From Paramacrobiotus metropolitanus (taxonomy: Eukaryota > Tardigrada > Eutardigrada > Parachela > Macrobiotidae): a stretch of 64,000 nucleotides of DNA. This document shows positions 60,693-64,000 of this stretch, in pieces. The notes under the pieces are model-generated. The model was not told the DNA's origin. It saw nothing but the letters and a program-made list of their open reading frames with translations, and searched no databases. A program made the position numbers and the translations under genes. The stretch is from assembly GCF_019649055.1 (NCBI RefSeq), contig NW_026570274.1:124001-188000 (forward strand), written 5' to 3'. Numbering within the stretch: the stretch's first letter is position 1; every line of letters starts with the position of its first letter.

Positions 60693-63600
60693 ATGCTTCA
60701 GAGTGCAGCGTTTTTGCTTCTTGTTGGGTGTGCATTAAGAGTAAATGCGATTCTAAACCTCAGTTTTGTGGCGGTCGGCCGTCTGCTGCCGTTGAGCAGT
60801 TATGGTGTATTTCCGTACATCGGTCCGGCACTATCCGTTGGTACGGAACATGCACAACAGAAATACACGGGAATAATGCAGTTTAAACTGAATATGCTGT
60901 ATCCACCGATCCGTCCGGGTCTGAAACCACTGGACATGGGAGACGTTGCTGTGGGGCTTGTTTCAGAATGGCATTACACTAAGCGACAAGAGAGCGACAT
61001 CACAATCTACACAAACCCCGGTAAGGCGTTCAGTCTGTAGTATGTAGCAGCATTCGCAAATGACACTTTCTATGACATTGCTTGTAAACGGTATTAAGAA
61101 AGTACGGAGCGTCTCCTAAACAAATTATCTTAAAACTAAATCTGTATCGTATACGTAACAGAAAAATCTGCAATTAGCGGTCACAATTGTAGCAACAAGA
61201 CATGAGACAACTCGGGCAAGTATATTGTCATACAGAAAAAAATCAATGGCTGTACGGAACATTGTGGTGATATATTGTTTCCGATTGCTTTTACCAACCG
61301 TTATGACGGTTACAGCCGGCTTGGAAATGACCGAACTCCCTTATTTTATGCGACAGTGGAACACCTTGTGGATGTCAACGTAAATGTTTCTTTAATCAGC
61401 ACGTCCTGGTCTACATCCTGGAGCAATATTAATGACGGTTTTTGCAGGATGGCAACTACTCCACAAATAAGTGACCGTAAAACGAATCCCACTTGGGTGG
61501 CTATTAACGATTTTTCCACGGCCCAGTGCGCACAGCTGTATATCCAGATACTGAATAAATTCCACTGGACTACAGTCTTCTTTATTATCGACCCCGAGGA
61601 TCCTACAGTCTTTGGGATTGTTGCCTCGCTCATCTTGAATGAACTGAAAAAGCAGGACAGTATCAAGTACTTTGTTCAACGCATATCCACGAAAGATCCT
61701 ACAGTCCCTTTCGGAGCATTCGGGTCGATTTTAAAAGATGTTTCGGCAGTGTGCCGCGGTTGGTGCCATTTGCTGCATTCCATATCATATCTCTGTTCTG
61801 TTGTAAATTAAGGTTCCCGTATCCACCCTCAACATTTCCCGTTAATTATACTTCATTTCGGGTTGCAGTGGTTTTATTTTTCGGCCGCGCCGTATTTCTA
61901 CGTGAACTTTTGGTAACAGATTCAGCAAACTAAGAAACTCTGGTTGACTCAAAAGACTGTTTTCAGATAACAGCAGAAAATATGGGCATGACAAATGGCG
62001 AATATGTAAGCAATCGAATCACAAGTTTAGTGCTCCGTAAATTAACGCGGTTCAAAGTCAATTTATGAGAAGCATAATATGCGTAAGTAACTACTTGCAG
62101 GTGTATTTGGGTATGGAAACCATGCGAAACAAACGAATCCTCGGCGACTTTAACTGGAAGTACAACGATGATAACGATTCGGTAAAGTACCTTTTAAAAG
62201 GCTTACGGGTGGCTATTGTTGACTAGTGACTGTTGCGGTTGTCTAGACTGCCTTCCGCGCTTATCAGTCACTTCTTCTCGTTCAGCCAAAAAACGTTGAT
62301 ATGGCTCCCAATTTTGATCTCGGGATGGAATTTATTCGTCGTTCGGCACGAGAATATAATTTCACGTACAACATTACCGATCAGGTGAATGAGACTGAAT
62401 GGATCTACTGCAAAGTAATAAGAGTAAATGCCGAACTACAAAGTATGCACAACGTTTGAATGCACGTAAGAGATCTCCCGTACGTTCTTACATTAAATTT
62501 TGACAACGTAAACAGTATTACCGATTTAACTGTTTTGCCGAATTTGAGTACCGTTTTACGGAATAATAATAATTTACTTTGTAGAGCTTTCCAAATCTCA
62601 TCACTAGTTATTGGGCAATTTGCGCTATCGCAGCGGTAAGAAAATTGTAAAACGTTTATTGTGCAAAGCCCCTTAACTACGTACAGCTTTAGTCGATGGT
62701 TGCTAAACTGAACGTACGTGATGTGTGCGCTGCTTAGTAACAATTAGCAATCCCCCCGCACTCCGAAATTACTAATGTTTAGCTGTGGTAGGAGCTACTC
62801 AATCGGAATAACGGTTTACAGGCATTTCGTTTAACAGTTTATTAACGAATCGCTGTCACGAGGAGAGGAAGTAAATTACCAAGACGGCAAAGCTTTAGCA
62901 CGCCTTTTCCTGAATCGAAGTTATTCTGATGAATACGGCAAAATGTACATCGACAACACTGGACAACGGCGTACCGACTTCGTTGTCACCTACTTTAACT
63001 CTACCGGAATACGCACAGTAAAACAATATGTTTCCTGAGTAATCAAAGTATTCTGTATAGAACACGGAGATATTAAATTGGTCCAGTTAAATATATCCGT
63101 AATCTATGTATATCCAGTCTCGTATAAAGTATCCACTTTAATTTTTCCAGCCATTTTTAACCAGAACGGGTATGAGCGAAATCTTAGTGGAGGTCGTCAA
63201 TTTAACAAAGTGGGCTTCTGTGGGCGCTGAATTTCCTCCACTCAATGAACCGGCGTGTGGCTATTTGAATAACAAACCCATATGTTGGCATACTGGTGAG
63301 GATAGTAGATAATAGTCCGTTACATAGCGCTGACTTTTTAAAAGGTGCTGAGAAAAGTGTCAGAATCAAAGTCCATTGAGATAACGCACAACAACCACTA
63401 CCGTGATAACACATGAACTGTTATGACGGCATCTGTGAACGCAAAGTGAAAACACCTACTGGACATCTAAGTGGAGCAAGCTGGCATCTATGATGCGTGC
63501 AGTGCCGAAACAAAAAGCTACTCGGGAGTAGGTTTTCATTCCGGCACAACGTTTACAAAGTTGTGGGTGTGCTATATTTCATATAGCCAATCCGTGCTCT

Positions 63601-64000
63601 CGCGCTTATCTCGAATGAACTTTGGTTTTGACGGTTAGAAAGGCAAACAGATAAACCGTCACGGCATGTAACGGACTAATATTTTCAATTCTTGTTTGCA
63701 ATATAGTGTTTGCAAAATTCCAGGTACAATGATGACAACGTACATTACTGCGGCGACCTTACTAGGCATTTTCATTATTGCAGCAATGTTCGGAGTTGCT
63801 CGCTGGAGGTAATCTTGAGAATTTCCTTACTTAAGGATCTTTTTATTTATTAAATGGATTATGCATCTCCTTACAGAAGAGACTTCAAGAGAGTAAAACT
63901 TGTAACATCAATTTTTTTCTACGCACAGTTGAAAGCGATGCCATCTACCATAGTAGTATTCACTATATTCGAGTGTCATGATATGACCGCAAGTACGAAT
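60693..64000 (+). CDS. Receptor guanylyl cyclase 2, 5' part (runs off window)
   Basis: Exons: 60693-61020, 61316-61758, 61869-61912, 61967-62005, 62101-62181, 62247-62384, 62585-62635, 62838-63017, 63151-63295, 63724-63808, and one beginning at 63877. Lengths of exons 1, 3-9 and 10 equal those of cyclase 1 (328, 44, 39, 81, 138, 51, 180, 145, 85 bp). It encodes a signal peptide, an ANF-type extracellular domain (VVLFFGRAVFLRELL, TAFRAYQSLLLVQPKNVDM) and one TM helix (63724-63808). The kinase homology and cyclase domains would lie beyond the window. Exon 1 and exon 2 again differ in phase, as in copy 1. The last visible exon diverges from copy 1 soon after its start. Confidence 0.82.

Overview
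The window is animal genomic DNA. The genes are split by short GT-AG introns (many of 45-120 bp), there are no operons, and the products are metazoan: 7TM receptors, receptor guanylyl cyclases, a CUB-trypsin, an ADAMTS-like protease and a gustatory-receptor-like protein. The tiny introns, the F-box-like family at the left edge and the local lineage-type expansions of GPCRs and guanylyl cyclases suggest a tardigrade. That is inference from gene style, not a database match. I rebuilt exon structures by hand from splice sites and reading-frame phase; where the phases close exactly I say so.

Left part (1-16.5 kb): the 3' five exons of an F-box-like gene. Then a 2 kb segment present twice (about 3.69-5.94 and 7.69-9.74 kb), each copy holding one single-exon GPCR; the first copy is destroyed by a frameshift and an inserted repeat. 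Between the copies lies a GC-rich, stop-riddled relic resembling bacterial DUF2807 proteins. A five-exon secreted metalloprotease follows (9.8-14 kb), with a cluster of near-perfect palindromes in its first intron. Next is a three-exon gene for a small secreted peptide precursor (15.6-16.5 kb).

Middle (17-37 kb): a Helitron-type Rep/helicase ORF with its catalytic centre deleted, a kinase-like gene, three more members of the single-exon GPCR family, a seven-exon CUB-trypsin gene carrying a 534-bp foldback element in an intron, a possible small secreted protein, and on the minus strand a second copy of the peptide-precursor gene with matching exon phases. A gene-poor stretch with inverted-repeat elements follows.

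Right part (37-64 kb): a ten-exon gene for a 995-residue protein with a predicted N-myristoylation signal, two exon-duplicated ankyrin blocks, three MIB/HERC-type SH3-like repeats and a protein kinase domain. A three-exon gustatory-receptor-like gene and a two-exon GPCR lie on the minus strand. A damaged DIRS-like retrotransposon is cut off by a 215-bp (TA)n tract. Finally there are two tandem receptor guanylyl cyclase genes with matching exon lengths, a likely relic of a third between them, the second running off the window end.

The genes do not form one pathway. The common theme is membrane sensing (GPCRs, gustatory-like receptor, receptor cyclases) and secreted factors, expanded by local duplication amid abundant foldback and palindromic repeats.
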